Source: JANPPS01 sp965246925 (GTDB taxonomy: Bacteria; Pseudomonadota; Alphaproteobacteria; Acetobacterales; Acetobacteraceae). From it: 64,000 bases of DNA. The translations under genes were made by a program, and so were the position numbers. Of the stretch, positions 17,533 through 25,793 are shown one piece after another. The stretch's first letter is position 1. Each line of letters opens with the position of its first letter. The stretch lies in NCBI GenBank assembly GCA_965246925.1, contig OZ251994.1, positions 2,976,001 through 3,040,000 of the forward strand. The letters run 5' to 3'. The notes beneath the pieces were generated by a model. The model was not told the origin of the DNA, searched no databases, and saw only the letters and a program-made list of their open reading frames with translations.

Positions 17533-18054
17533 ATGCCCATGCGCCGCCTATGCCCCCTTGCCCTCCTGCCGCTCGTAATGTCTGCCTGCGGGGACGGGAC
17601 GGACAATAAGTTTGCGCCGGCCTGCCCCGGTGCCGCCATCGTGAGGGACGCCGCGGACCTGCACCGTTACCGCGGCACCGGACGGGACCTCACGGACTCC
17701 GTGTTGGACGGGCGTATCACCGGACTGGGTGGCAGCTGCAAGCGGGACGGTGCTAGCACCGTCGTGACCACGGTCAAGGTCGGCATGGACCTCACCCGCG
17801 GTCCGGCGTCCAAGGACCGGCAAACGGAGGTGGCCTATTTCGTCGCCGTGCTGGACGGCGAGACCATCCTCGATAAGCAGGTGTTCCGGCTTCGCCCCGC
17901 ATTTGAATCCAACAGCAATAAGCTCCGCCTGGACGGAGACGAGGTCGAGCTGCGGTTGCCCGTCAGCTCGCAAAGGAGCGCCGCCGCCTACCGGATCGAG
18001 GTTGGCTTCCAGCTCACCCCGGCCGAACTCGCCGTCAACCGCGGAGGCCGCTAG
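17533..18054 (+). CDS. Hypothetical lipoprotein
   Basis: A 173-residue protein with a short signal peptide ending in a lipobox: MRRLCPLALLPLVMSAC, the cysteine being the predicted lipidation site. The start is taken at the ATG at 17533 (17539 also fits). The mature part contains ACPGAAIVRDAADLHRY and a beta-rich C-terminal half; a second cysteine occurs at GGSCKRDG. I recognise no characterised family. The stop overlaps the end of the convergent sugar-dehydrogenase gene by 4 nt. Confidence 0.75.
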   Translation: MPMRRLCPLALLPLVMSACGDGTDNKFAPACPGAAIVRDAADLHRYRGTGRDLTDSVLDGRITGLGGSCKRDGASTVVTTVKVGMDLTRGPASKDRQTEVAYFVAVLDGETILDKQVFRLRPAFESNSNKLRLDGDEVELRLPVSSQRSAAAYRIEVGFQLTPAELAVNRGGR

Positions 18055-19223
18055 CGGGGCGCCAGGCGAAGCAGGGTGCCGTTATGGTCCTCGGTGATCA
18101 ACAGCGTTCCATCCGGCATGCTGGCGACCGAGACGGGGCTGCCCTGCGGATGGCTGCCCGGCGCCGCCTCCCACCCCCAGACCAGCGGTTCCGGCGCCCC
18201 GTCCGGTTTGCCGTCCGCCATGACCCCAAGGCTCACGATACGGTGCCCAGCACTTCTATAGCCGTGATAGGCTAGCACGAGCCGGCCCCGCAGCCCGGGT
18301 AGAGCCTGGCCTTCGTACCGGAGCATACCGAGCGGTGCCGCGTGTGGCGGCAGCAAGAGCGCCGGCCGCTGCGTCGCCGAGCAATCGTGGCCGGCATATT
18401 CCGGGTTCGCCCGGCGGTCATCGAAGCAGTATGGCCAGCCGTAATCCGCCCCGCGCGCCACCACATGCAGCGTGTCATGCGGCAGCGTCGCGTCCTGGAG
18501 CGAGGGATCGGCACGGTTGATGGCGTCACGCCCGTTCACGGCGGCCAGCAGGATATCGCCGGGCAGGACGGTGAGCGCCATGCTGTTGCGCAGGCCCGTG
18601 GCCACGACCTCGGCCGACGCGGCCTGCATCGGCGCCGTGCCCGGCACCACGCGCAGCACGCTGGCCCGCGGCGGATGCGCCTGTGTTTCGGGGCAGGGGG
18701 TCTGCGCCGGGCGGCCCGCGCCCTCGCAATGGTCCGTGCCGGAGCCCACGTTCACATACATCGCGCCGTCCGCGCCGAAGGCCAGCGCCGGTAGCGGATG
18801 CCGCCCGGTGCCGGGCAAGCCCACGACCACGTCCACCAGGCGGGGCGGGTCCAGCTCGACCCGCGCCACGCGACCCAGCACGCCCGCATACAGCGAACCA
18901 TCCGGCGCGAGGGCCAGGGCGCTCGGCTCATCGAGGCCGGTCAGCAGCACCTCCGGCTTGTCCTGCCCGTCATGGCCCAGACGCAGCAGGCGGCCGCGCC
19001 CCGGTTCCCAACCCCCGAGGTCCAGCACGAACACGTCATGACCGCGCACCGCCACGCCGCGGGCGTGTCCAAGCCCCTGCGCCACCAGCCCGACGCACAG
19101 ACCAGCCGGCGTCTGCAGTTGCACGCCCGGGAACCCGCCGCAGCTGCCTGTCGTCCGGTAGGATTCCGCCTGCGCGGCATTCCCGAGCAGGCAACCGAGC
19201 GCCGCTATGATCCAAAGCCGCAT
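18051..19223 (-). CDS. Periplasmic PQQ-type sugar (sorbosone-like) dehydrogenase
   Basis: A 390-residue exported beta-propeller protein. The ATG at 19223 has AGGGAT upstream and begins MRLWIIAALGCLLGNAAQA, a clean Sec signal. Propeller motifs of the soluble glucose/L-sorbosone dehydrogenase family are visible: GHARGVAVRGHDVFVLD, GLDEPSALALAPDGSLY, ALAFGADGAMYVNVGSGTD, GLRNSMAL, GADYGWPYCFDD and the terminal SMPDGTLLITEDHNGTLLR. Such enzymes oxidise sugars with PQQ, a chemistry typical of acetic acid bacteria and relatives. The actual substrate and PQQ dependence are inferred from family. It is divergent from the amidase gene. Confidence 0.85.
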   Translation of the reverse strand: MRLWIIAALGCLLGNAAQAESYRTTGSCGGFPGVQLQTPAGLCVGLVAQGLGHARGVAVRGHDVFVLDLGGWEPGRGRLLRLGHDGQDKPEVLLTGLDEPSALALAPDGSLYAGVLGRVARVELDPPRLVDVVVGLPGTGRHPLPALAFGADGAMYVNVGSGTDHCEGAGRPAQTPCPETQAHPPRASVLRVVPGTAPMQAASAEVVATGLRNSMALTVLPGDILLAAVNGRDAINRADPSLQDATLPHDTLHVVARGADYGWPYCFDDRRANPEYAGHDCSATQRPALLLPPHAAPLGMLRYEGQALPGLRGRLVLAYHGYRSAGHRIVSLGVMADGKPDGAPEPLVWGWEAAPGSHPQGSPVSVASMPDGTLLITEDHNGTLLRLAPR

Positions 19224-19258
19224 TGGCCTATCCCTCCGCAATGCCCTGGAGATAATGC

Positions 19259-20005
19259 ATGTTGCCGCGCTGCCGCCACGCCGTCCTGCTCACGATGTTG
19301 CTAGCCGGGTGGCGAGCCGGGCTGGCACCGGCGTGGGCGGCGTGCCCCGCCGGCTTCGCGGTGGCGCTAGACATCGGCCATACCCTGTCCGCCCCCGGCG
19401 CCACCAGCGCGCGCGGCCAGCCGGAGTTCCTGTTCAACCAGGCCTTGGCCCACGTCGTGCTGGGCACGCTGCAGTCGGCGGGCTATCCGCGATCCTTCCT
19501 GGTGGGCGACAGCGGCGCGCCGCTTCGGCTGGAGGACCGGACCCGCATCGCGCGGGAGCACGGCGCCGGGCTGTTCCTGTCGCTGCATCATGACTCCGTG
19601 CAGGCGCAGTATCTGACGGACTGGGTGGTGGCGGGGCGGCCGCAGCGGTTCAGCGACCGGTACCATGGATTTTCGGTGTTCGTGTCGGCCACGTCGCCGC
19701 TCACCGCCTCTAGCCAGGCGTTCGCCACGGCACTCGGTCAGGCGCTGGTGCAGTCCGGCATGACGCCCTCGTTGCACCATGCGGAGCCGATCCCGGGGGA
19801 GGGGCGGCAGCTGCTGGATCCCCGCATCGGCCTTTACCGGTTCGACCAGCTGGCGGTCCTGCGCACGGCCACCATGCCGGCGGCGCTGCTGGAATCCGGG
19901 GTGATCGTGAACCGGGAGGAGGAGCTGCGCATGGGCCAGGACGCGACCCGGCGCAGCATCGCCGGGGCGGTGCTGCAGGCGGTCGGCCGAGTGTGCGGGC
20001 CTTAG
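19259..20005 (+). CDS. N-acetylmuramoyl-L-alanine amidase (Amidase_3)
   Basis: A 248-residue exported zinc amidase that cleaves the bond between N-acetylmuramic acid and the peptide stem of peptidoglycan. The signal peptide runs to about residue 28 (LAPAWAAC). Zinc ligands of the Amidase_3 fold are in ALDIGHT (His), the following acidic residue in QPEFLFNQ (Glu), and SLHHDS (His); the catalytic Glu is in ALLESGVIVN. The protein has no AMIN or SPOR domain. A GGAGA sequence lies upstream of the ATG. Confidence 0.88.
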   Translation: MLPRCRHAVLLTMLLAGWRAGLAPAWAACPAGFAVALDIGHTLSAPGATSARGQPEFLFNQALAHVVLGTLQSAGYPRSFLVGDSGAPLRLEDRTRIAREHGAGLFLSLHHDSVQAQYLTDWVVAGRPQRFSDRYHGFSVFVSATSPLTASSQAFATALGQALVQSGMTPSLHHAEPIPGEGRQLLDPRIGLYRFDQLAVLRTATMPAALLESGVIVNREEELRMGQDATRRSIAGAVLQAVGRVCGP

Positions 20006-20087
20006 CTCGGCGGGGTCTCGCCCGCACAGTGAGGGTGGCTTAGCGCGGGTCTGCTCCGGCGGCGGGTGAAGGACTGTTCCGAGTGCC

Positions 20088-20124
20088 CCCTCACCCCGGC
20101 CCTCTCCCGCAAGCGGGAGAGGGG
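20088..20124. repeat. REP-like palindromic repeat, copy 1
   Basis: A perfect 11-bp hairpin, CCCTCTCCCGC at 20100-20110 against GCGGGAGAGGG at 20113-20123, preceded by CCTCACCCCGG. Its first 27 nt (from 20090) recur exactly at 20196. This motif is a dispersed intergenic element known from many proteobacteria. Confidence 0.75.
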
Positions 20125-20195
20125 GAAGGTTTGTACTTGCTGGGGTCGGTGTCTTTCGTTGCCTGGAGGCGGTGGAGGGCTGTTTCGGTTGTTCT

Positions 20196-20235
20196 CTCAC
20201 CCCGGCCCTCTCCCGCAAGCGGATGGGGTTAGGGT
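20196..20235. repeat. REP-like palindromic repeat, copy 2 (variant)
   Basis: Identical to 20090-20116 for 27 nt, then diverges to ATGGGGTTAGGG so the short hairpin is not formed. It ends just upstream of the predicted metE promoter. Confidence 0.7.
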
Positions 20236-20241
20236 CGATAG

Positions 20242-20270
20242 TTGGTGGTTGATTGTGGCCGGGATATAAG
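20242..20270 (+). promoter_or_regulatory. Predicted sigma-70-type promoter for the metE riboswitch transcript
   Basis: TTGGTG (20242-20247), a 17-nt spacer and TATAAG (20265-20270). Transcription would begin about 7-10 nt later, just before the riboswitch P1 stem at 20286. This is a pattern match only. Confidence 0.45.
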
Positions 20271-20285
20271 GCTATGTGCATATGT

Positions 20286-20511
20286 CGATGGTCCTGCGCG
20301 AGTGGGAGAATAGGGAAGGCCGTGCGCCCTGGCTGGACTGCGGTCCGGGGGCAAGTCGGACGCTGCGCCCGCAACTGTCAGCGGTGAGCGTCCGGTCCGT
20401 CCGTCTTGCAGGAGCAAGGCGGGTCACTGACCCTGGGAGGGGGCGGGAAGACAGGGCCGGGCGTGTTGGAGCCGTGAGCCAGGAGACCTGCCATCGTCGT
20501 GCCGACCATCG
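20286..20511 (+). promoter_or_regulatory. Cobalamin riboswitch controlling metE
   Basis: Conserved blocks of the cobalamin aptamer appear in the correct order: GAATAGGGAAG (~20308-20318), CGCAACTGTCAGCGGTGAGC (~20370-20389), TCACTG and GGGAAG (~20423-20450), and the B12-box AGCCAGGAGACCTGCC (~20477-20492). The closing P1 stem pairs CGATGGTC at 20286-20293 with GACCATCG at 20504-20511. The aptamer ends 37 nt before the metE ATG, and no strong terminator with a U-tract is seen, so repression is probably by hiding the GGGAG ribosome-binding site. Adenosyl- or methylcobalamin binding would switch off the B12-independent enzyme. Confidence 0.93.
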
Positions 20512-20548
20512 CCGCCGGGCGGGCTGTACCGGGGGTGGGAGAACGACC

Positions 20549-22834
20549 ATGTGTATCGCATCGAACCTGGGCTATCCGCGCATCGGCCGAAAGCGCGAGC
20601 TGAAATTGGCGCTGGAGCAGTTCTGGGCCGGGGAAACGGACGCCGCCCCACTGGACACCACCGCCGCGAGCCTGCGTGCCCGCCACTGGGATCTGCAAGG
20701 CCGGCTCGGCATCAATCACATCCCGTCCCACGATTTTAGCCTGTATGACCACGTGCTGGACACGGCCTGCATGCTGGGGGCGATCCCGCCGGGCTATGGG
20801 TGGGAGGCGGGGCCGGTTTCGTCCGGCACGCTGTTCGCGCTTGCCCGCGGGTCGCTGGGCCGGAAGGCGCTCGAGATGACCAAGTGGTTCGACACCAACT
20901 ATCATTTCCTGGTGCCGGAGCTGCAGGCCGGGCAGCGCTTCACCCTGACGGAGAACCGCCCGCGGCAACATTTCGAGGAGGCGGCCGGGATGAACCTCCG
21001 CACCCGCCCGGTGCTGCTGGGGCCTGTGAGCTTCCTGTTGCTGTCCAAGATGACCGACGGATCGGACCCGCTCGCGTTGCTGCCCGGCTTGCTGCCGGTC
21101 TATGCCGAGATCCTGGCCGGCCTGCAGGAGGCCGGGGCGGCGTGGGTGCAGATGGACGAGCCGGTGCTGGCCACCGACCTCAGCCCCGCCGCACAGGCGG
21201 CGTTCCGCCAGGCCTACGCCGCGCTCGCGGCCGGGCCGGCGCCGGATGTGCTGCTCACGGCGTATTTCGGTCCGCTCGGCGCCAATCTGCCGTTGGCCGC
21301 CGGGCTGCCGGTGGCGGGTCTGCACCTCGACCTCGTGCGCGGTGCGGGCGAGCTGGCGGCGGCGCTGGCGGCGGTGCCGGCGGAGCGTTGGCTGTCGCTC
21401 GGGATCGTCGATGGGCGGAACGTCTGGCGCACCGATCTCCGGCAGGCGTTGGTGACGCTGCGCCAGGTCGCCGGCGTCCGCGGCCACGCGCGGCTGATGG
21501 TGGCGCCGTCCTGCAGCCTGCTGCACGTGCCGGCCGACTTGACGCTCGAGACCAAGCTCGACCCGGAGATCAAGGGCTGGCTCGCGTTCGCGGTGCAAAA
21601 GCTGGAGGAGGTGGTGGCGCTGGCCCGGGGGCTGGATGAAGGGGACGCCGCGATCGCCCCGGCGCTGGAGCAGAGTGATCGCGCCGTCCGCACCCGCGCC
21701 GGCAGCGGACGGGTGCACCGCCCGGAAGTGCGGGCCCGCGTGGACGGCGTCACGGCCGGCATGGAGCGGCGGCGGCACCCCTACCCGGCGCGGCGCCCGG
21801 CGCAGCAGGCGGCGCTCGGCCTGCCGCTGTTCCCCACCACCACCATCGGCTCCTTCCCGCAAACGACGGAGGTCCGGCACGCCCGCGCCGCCCTCGCGCG
21901 GCAGGACATGCCAGCGCCCGAGTATGACCGCACCGTCCAGACCTGGATCGACGACGCCGTGCGCTGGCAGGAGGAGATCGGCCTCGACGTGCTGGTGCAT
22001 GGCGAGTTCGAGCGGAACGACATGGTAAAGTACTTCGGGGAGCAGCTGGACGGCTACGCGTTCACGCAGCATGGCTGGGTGCAGTCCTACGGCAGCCGCT
22101 GCGTCGCGCCGCCGGTGATCTGGGGGGACGTGTCCCGCCCGGCGCCCATGACCGTGCGCTGGTCCGCCTATGCGCAGTCCCGCACCAGCCGGCCGATGAA
22201 GGGCATGCTGACCGGGCCGGTGACGATGCTGCAATGGTCGTTCGTGCGGGACGATCTGCCGCGGAGTGCGGTGTGCCAGCAGATCGCGCTGGCGATCCGG
22301 GACGAGGTCATGGACCTGGAAGCGGCGGGCATTCCGGTGATCCAGGTGGACGAGCCGGCGTTCCGCGAGGGGCTACCGCTGCGCCGGGCGGACTGGGCCG
22401 CATATCTGGACTGGGCGGCCGCCTGCTTCCGGCTATCGACCTCCGGCGTCGCGGACCGCACCAGCATCCACACCCATATGTGCTATGCCGAGTTCAACGA
22501 CATTATGGGCGCGATCGCCGGGCTGGATGCGGACGTGATCTCGATCGAGACGACGCGGAGCCGGATGGAGCTGCTGCGCGCCTTCTCCCCTGCCGAGGGC
22601 GGCACGGCCTATCCGGCGGAGATCGGGCCGGGCATCTGGGACATCCATAGCCCGCGCGTGCCGGATGCAGACGAGATGCGGGAGCTGCTGCAGCTCGCGC
22701 GCCGCCGGCTGGAGGATTGGCAGATCTGGGTCAATCCGGATTGCGGCCTGAAGACCCGGCAATGGGCCGAGGTGAAGCCCGCGCTGCACAGCCTGGTCCA
22801 GGCCGCACGGCAGCTACGGGCGGGGGCGGTGTAG
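20549..22834 (+). CDS. metE: Cobalamin-independent methionine synthase
   Basis: A 761-residue enzyme that transfers a methyl group from 5-methyltetrahydropteroyl-triglutamate to homocysteine. The start MCIASNLGYPRIG is at the ATG after the riboswitch; an open frame further upstream is aptamer sequence. The zinc site matches the E. coli enzyme closely: H643 and C645 (IHTHMCYAEF), E667 (SIETTRS) and C732 (NPDCGLKTR). The N-terminal half carries TNYHFLVPEL and VDEPA-type repeats of the duplicated barrel. The presence of the riboswitch implies that the cell can also obtain cobalamin and use a B12-dependent MetH encoded elsewhere. Confidence 0.97.
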   Translation: MCIASNLGYPRIGRKRELKLALEQFWAGETDAAPLDTTAASLRARHWDLQGRLGINHIPSHDFSLYDHVLDTACMLGAIPPGYGWEAGPVSSGTLFALARGSLGRKALEMTKWFDTNYHFLVPELQAGQRFTLTENRPRQHFEEAAGMNLRTRPVLLGPVSFLLLSKMTDGSDPLALLPGLLPVYAEILAGLQEAGAAWVQMDEPVLATDLSPAAQAAFRQAYAALAAGPAPDVLLTAYFGPLGANLPLAAGLPVAGLHLDLVRGAGELAAALAAVPAERWLSLGIVDGRNVWRTDLRQALVTLRQVAGVRGHARLMVAPSCSLLHVPADLTLETKLDPEIKGWLAFAVQKLEEVVALARGLDEGDAAIAPALEQSDRAVRTRAGSGRVHRPEVRARVDGVTAGMERRRHPYPARRPAQQAALGLPLFPTTTIGSFPQTTEVRHARAALARQDMPAPEYDRTVQTWIDDAVRWQEEIGLDVLVHGEFERNDMVKYFGEQLDGYAFTQHGWVQSYGSRCVAPPVIWGDVSRPAPMTVRWSAYAQSRTSRPMKGMLTGPVTMLQWSFVRDDLPRSAVCQQIALAIRDEVMDLEAAGIPVIQVDEPAFREGLPLRRADWAAYLDWAAACFRLSTSGVADRTSIHTHMCYAEFNDIMGAIAGLDADVISIETTRSRMELLRAFSPAEGGTAYPAEIGPGIWDIHSPRVPDADEMRELLQLARRRLEDWQIWVNPDCGLKTRQWAEVKPALHSLVQAARQLRAGAV

Positions 22835-22868
22835 CTGCGCGGCAGCTACGGGCGGAGTCGGCGTAGCT
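22805..22868. repeat. 32-bp tandem duplication across the metE stop codon
   Basis: 22805-22836 and 22837-22868 match at 28 of 32 positions (differences at unit positions 3, 20, 22 and 26). Each unit contains GGCAGCTACGGGCGG and ends GTAGCT. The first unit carries the metE stop codon; the second lies wholly downstream. Confidence 0.75.
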
Positions 22869-23006
22869 GGAACCGCCACGCGTAGAAGCGGAGCAGCATC
22901 AGCGCTGAATCCAGCAAGTCCGCCGTAATGACCATGGTGCCCTCCTCGCCGATGCGGCACCATGGCAGCGACGCCCGTGTCATACTGTGACGAAGAGTAC
23001 AAAACG

Positions 23007-23609
23007 ATGCCGATCCGAACGCTGGAAGAATTGGACGCGCTATACGGGACGCCGGTGGAGGCCGCGACGGCGAAGGTCGCGGACCACGTCACGCCGGAGT
23101 ACCGCCGCCTGATCGAGGCCGCGCCGTTCGCAGCGCTGGCGACCATGGGGCCGGAGGGTTTGGACTGCTCGCCGCGGGGAGACCGGCCGGGCTTCATCCG
23201 GATCGCGGACCCGCGCACGCTGATGATGCCGGACCGGCGCGGCAACAACCGGGTCGATAGCCTGCGCAACATCGTCCGCGACCCGCGCGCGGCGCTGATG
23301 CTGCTGATCCCCGGCTGGGGCAACGCGGTGCGCGTCAATGGCCGTGCCACGATCGAGGCGGACCCGGCGTTGCTCGGCAGCTTCGCCGTGGATGGCAAGG
23401 CGCCCCGCACGGTCATCGTGCTCGAGGTGGACGAGGTGTATTTCCAATGCTCGCGCGCCATCATCCGGTCCGGGATCTGGGGCGCGCAGGCCGAGCCCGC
23501 GGACCTGCCGACCGCCGGGCAAATCCTGGCGGCGATGAGCCAGAACCGGGTGGGCGGCGACGAGTATGACCTGGCCTGGCCGAAGCGCGCCGCAGCCAGC
23601 CTGTGGTGA
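23007..23609 (+). CDS. Pyridoxamine 5'-phosphate oxidase-family FMN-binding protein
   Basis: A 200-residue protein of the MSMEG_1061-like branch of the PNPOx split-barrel family. The ATG at 23007 gives the family-typical start MPIRTLEELDALYGTP; an ATG at 22962 would add 15 residues. Conserved features are PFAALATMGPEGLDCSPRGD, PDRRGNNRVDSLRNIVRDPR and VFFQCS-like VYFQCSRAIIRSG. Such proteins bind FMN (or F420 in actinobacteria) and their physiological substrates are mostly unknown. It is a single gene downstream of metE. Confidence 0.85.
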   Translation: MPIRTLEELDALYGTPVEAATAKVADHVTPEYRRLIEAAPFAALATMGPEGLDCSPRGDRPGFIRIADPRTLMMPDRRGNNRVDSLRNIVRDPRAALMLLIPGWGNAVRVNGRATIEADPALLGSFAVDGKAPRTVIVLEVDEVYFQCSRAIIRSGIWGAQAEPADLPTAGQILAAMSQNRVGGDEYDLAWPKRAAASLW

Positions 23610-23631
23610 CCGGCTTCGCATAGCGCCCGCC

Positions 23632-23691
23632 AGCCCTGAGCGTGCCGAAGGGCGGCACACGGCGTGACATCCCTTCGGCACGCTCAGGGCT
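23632..23691. repeat. Perfect 21-bp inverted repeat element
   Basis: 23632-23652 (AGCCCTGAGCG...) is the exact reverse complement of 23671-23691, with an 18-nt loop. It could act as a bidirectional terminator between the PNPOx-family gene and the convergent ABC exporter, but its perfect symmetry and lack of T-tracts suit a dispersed palindromic repeat. Confidence 0.8.
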
Positions 23692-23864
23692 AGCGTAATC
23701 GACCGGTATGTACCGGGACTGAAGCCGGCGGTTGATCTTAGCGGCGCTTTTTGCGCCTATGGGCGAACGGATCGCTCAGACGACATCGACCGTCGGCCCG
23801 CACGAAGGGCGGCACCTGGATGGCGCCCTCGAACGGGCTCAGGATCGACGGGCGCAGGCTAGCG

Positions 23865-25793
23865 TCAACTCGAAACCGGGTGAGAGGGGTCCGGGGTTGC
23901 CCGCGGGCGCAACGTGCGCCGCAACAGCTTGGCCAGCTTGCGGCGGCGTAGGCTATCGGCCTCTGCCTCCTCCTCCGCGCCATGGTGCCGGCGGAGGCTG
24001 AGTTTCCGGGTGTGATACTCCTCCAATTCCGGGCGGTGGCCCACGCTGATGACCGTCGTGTCCGCCAGCTCGTGCCGGAACAGCTCCATCATGCTGGCCT
24101 GGCTGTGCGTATCCAGCGCGGCCGTCGCCTCGTCCATGATGATGACACTAGGATGCTGGATGATGAGGCGCGCAAAGCCGATACGCTGCTGCTCGCCGCC
24201 CGACAGCTGCTTGTCCCAATGATCCACCTCATTGAGCCGGGGTATCAGGCGTTGTAAGCCGCAGCGCTCGAGCGCGTCCTCCAGCACTTGATCGTCAATC
24301 TCGGTCTGCACCGCCGGATACTGCAGCACCTGGCGCAGCGTGCCATTGGGCAGGTATGCGCGCTGTGGCAAGAACGCCAGATGCGCGCCCTTAGGGATCA
24401 GCACCCGGCCCGAACCCCATGGCCATAGTCCGGCGATCGCGCGGATCAGCGTGCTCTTGCCCGTGCCCGATTCCCCCGTGAGCAGCACCTTGTCGCCCTT
24501 GGCGATGCTGGTGTCGGCCTCGTCGATCATGACGCGCCCGTTATACTGCGCGACGCTCAACCCTTCGAGCCGGAGCGAGTCGTCCGGGCTCTCCCCAATC
24601 ACGATCCGGTCCGTAGAGTTGCTGCCGACCGACGCGTCCAGCTGCGTGAACGCCGTCCACAATCCCGTGACCCGGCCCGCCGAGGCCAGCCATTCCGCAA
24701 TACGAGGATAGTTGTCGAACAGCCAGTTCAGCGCGACCTGCACCTGCACGAACGCCGCCGCGGTCTGCATGAGAGAACCGAGCGACATCTGTCCGTGCAG
24801 GTAGTTCGGCGCCTCCAGCAACAGCGGGAACACGGGGGCGACCGCCCAGTTGCTGCCCATCAGCCATGTCATGCGCGCCAGTTGCTTGATCTGCGCCATC
24901 CAGGCGTCGACCAAGAACTGCAGCGTGGTCTTCAGCCCGTGCGTCTCGTCCGCCTCGCCCCCGATCAGCGCGATACTCTCCGCATTCTCCCGCACGCGGC
25001 CCATCTCAGTCCGGAGCCGGGCCTCGGCGCTGTTCTTGGCCTCGATCTTGGCGATCAGCGGGCGTCCGAACAGCACCATGCTGCCGGACATGACACCGGA
25101 ATAGGCGATGGCGGCGAACACCATGAAGCCCGGGATGTGCACGCCCAGCACGTCCACGTCCCCGCCCACGGTCCATAGCACGCTGAAGAACACCACGGCG
25201 GTCAGCACGGCGTTCAGGATGCCGGTGCCGAAATCCACCACCGGCTCGGTCGCGATCCGCGCGTCGTCGGCGATGCGGAACTCCGGCGCATCGAGGTCGG
25301 GCGCGGCGATGCTGAGCCGGTAGAACCGCTGATCTTCCAGCCACCGCGCCGCCAGCCGTTCCGTCAGCCACTGCCGCCACAGCACCTGCAGCCTCATGCG
25401 GCTGATAAGCTGCCATACCGATACGGCCGATGACGCGACGGCCAGCGCGGCAAACAGGCCGATGGCGCTCAGCACCACGTTCTGTTGCTTTTGCTCCATG
25501 GCATTGAAGAAGAACTTGTTCCAGCGGTTCACGCCGTACTGGACGGAGATGTTGGCGATCACCAGGGCGATGGTGACGATCGTGAGCGTCCACGCCACCC
25601 GCGCCGTAGGACCCTTCCAATAGCCGCCAGCCAGACGCCAATATTGCCGGGCCGTGCCCGGCGTGCGCGGCCGTTTATCCCGCGGTAAGCCCGGCGGCGG
25701 GTCGTCCGATAGCGTATCCGTTACACTGGCACTCGACGCGGCTTGATCCAGTGTGTCCGATAGCGAAAGCGCCGCGGCATTATCGTCCGGCAT
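23865..25793 (-). CDS. ABC transporter, fused permease and ATPase (SbmA/BacA-YddA-like)
   Basis: A 642-residue half-transporter when started at the ATG at 25793; the longer frame lies antisense-free but inside the ankyrin gene. Residues ~1-55 are a hydrophilic leader, ~60-360 a six-helix ABC_membrane_2 domain (TARVAWTLTIVTIALVIAN, WNKFFFNAMEQKQQ, the EAA-like RLRTEMGRVRENAESIALIGGE), and ~420-600 an ATPase with Walker A LTGESGTGKST, signature LSGGEQQRIGFAR and Walker B VIIMDEATAALD. The C-terminus is basic. Homologues of this class move peptides, vitamin B12 or fatty acyl compounds; the substrate here is unknown. The start overlaps the ankyrin gene stop by 14 nt, so they are translationally coupled. 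Confidence 0.88.
   Translation of the reverse strand: MPDDNAAALSLSDTLDQAASSASVTDTLSDDPPPGLPRDKRPRTPGTARQYWRLAGGYWKGPTARVAWTLTIVTIALVIANISVQYGVNRWNKFFFNAMEQKQQNVVLSAIGLFAALAVASSAVSVWQLISRMRLQVLWRQWLTERLAARWLEDQRFYRLSIAAPDLDAPEFRIADDARIATEPVVDFGTGILNAVLTAVVFFSVLWTVGGDVDVLGVHIPGFMVFAAIAYSGVMSGSMVLFGRPLIAKIEAKNSAEARLRTEMGRVRENAESIALIGGEADETHGLKTTLQFLVDAWMAQIKQLARMTWLMGSNWAVAPVFPLLLEAPNYLHGQMSLGSLMQTAAAFVQVQVALNWLFDNYPRIAEWLASAGRVTGLWTAFTQLDASVGSNSTDRIVIGESPDDSLRLEGLSVAQYNGRVMIDEADTSIAKGDKVLLTGESGTGKSTLIRAIAGLWPWGSGRVLIPKGAHLAFLPQRAYLPNGTLRQVLQYPAVQTEIDDQVLEDALERCGLQRLIPRLNEVDHWDKQLSGGEQQRIGFARLIIQHPSVIIMDEATAALDTHSQASMMELFRHELADTTVISVGHRPELEEYHTRKLSLRRHHGAEEEAEADSLRRRKLAKLLRRTLRPRATPDPSHPVSS

Noticed and set aside
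20276..20548. N-terminal extension of MetE encoded by the upstream open frame
   Set aside because: This region is the cobalamin aptamer; MetE homologues begin at the ATG at 20549.
20378..22234. A 618-codon minus-strand open frame antisense to metE and the riboswitch
   Set aside because: Arg/His/Gln-rich shadow of a GC-rich gene with intact zinc ligands on the plus strand.
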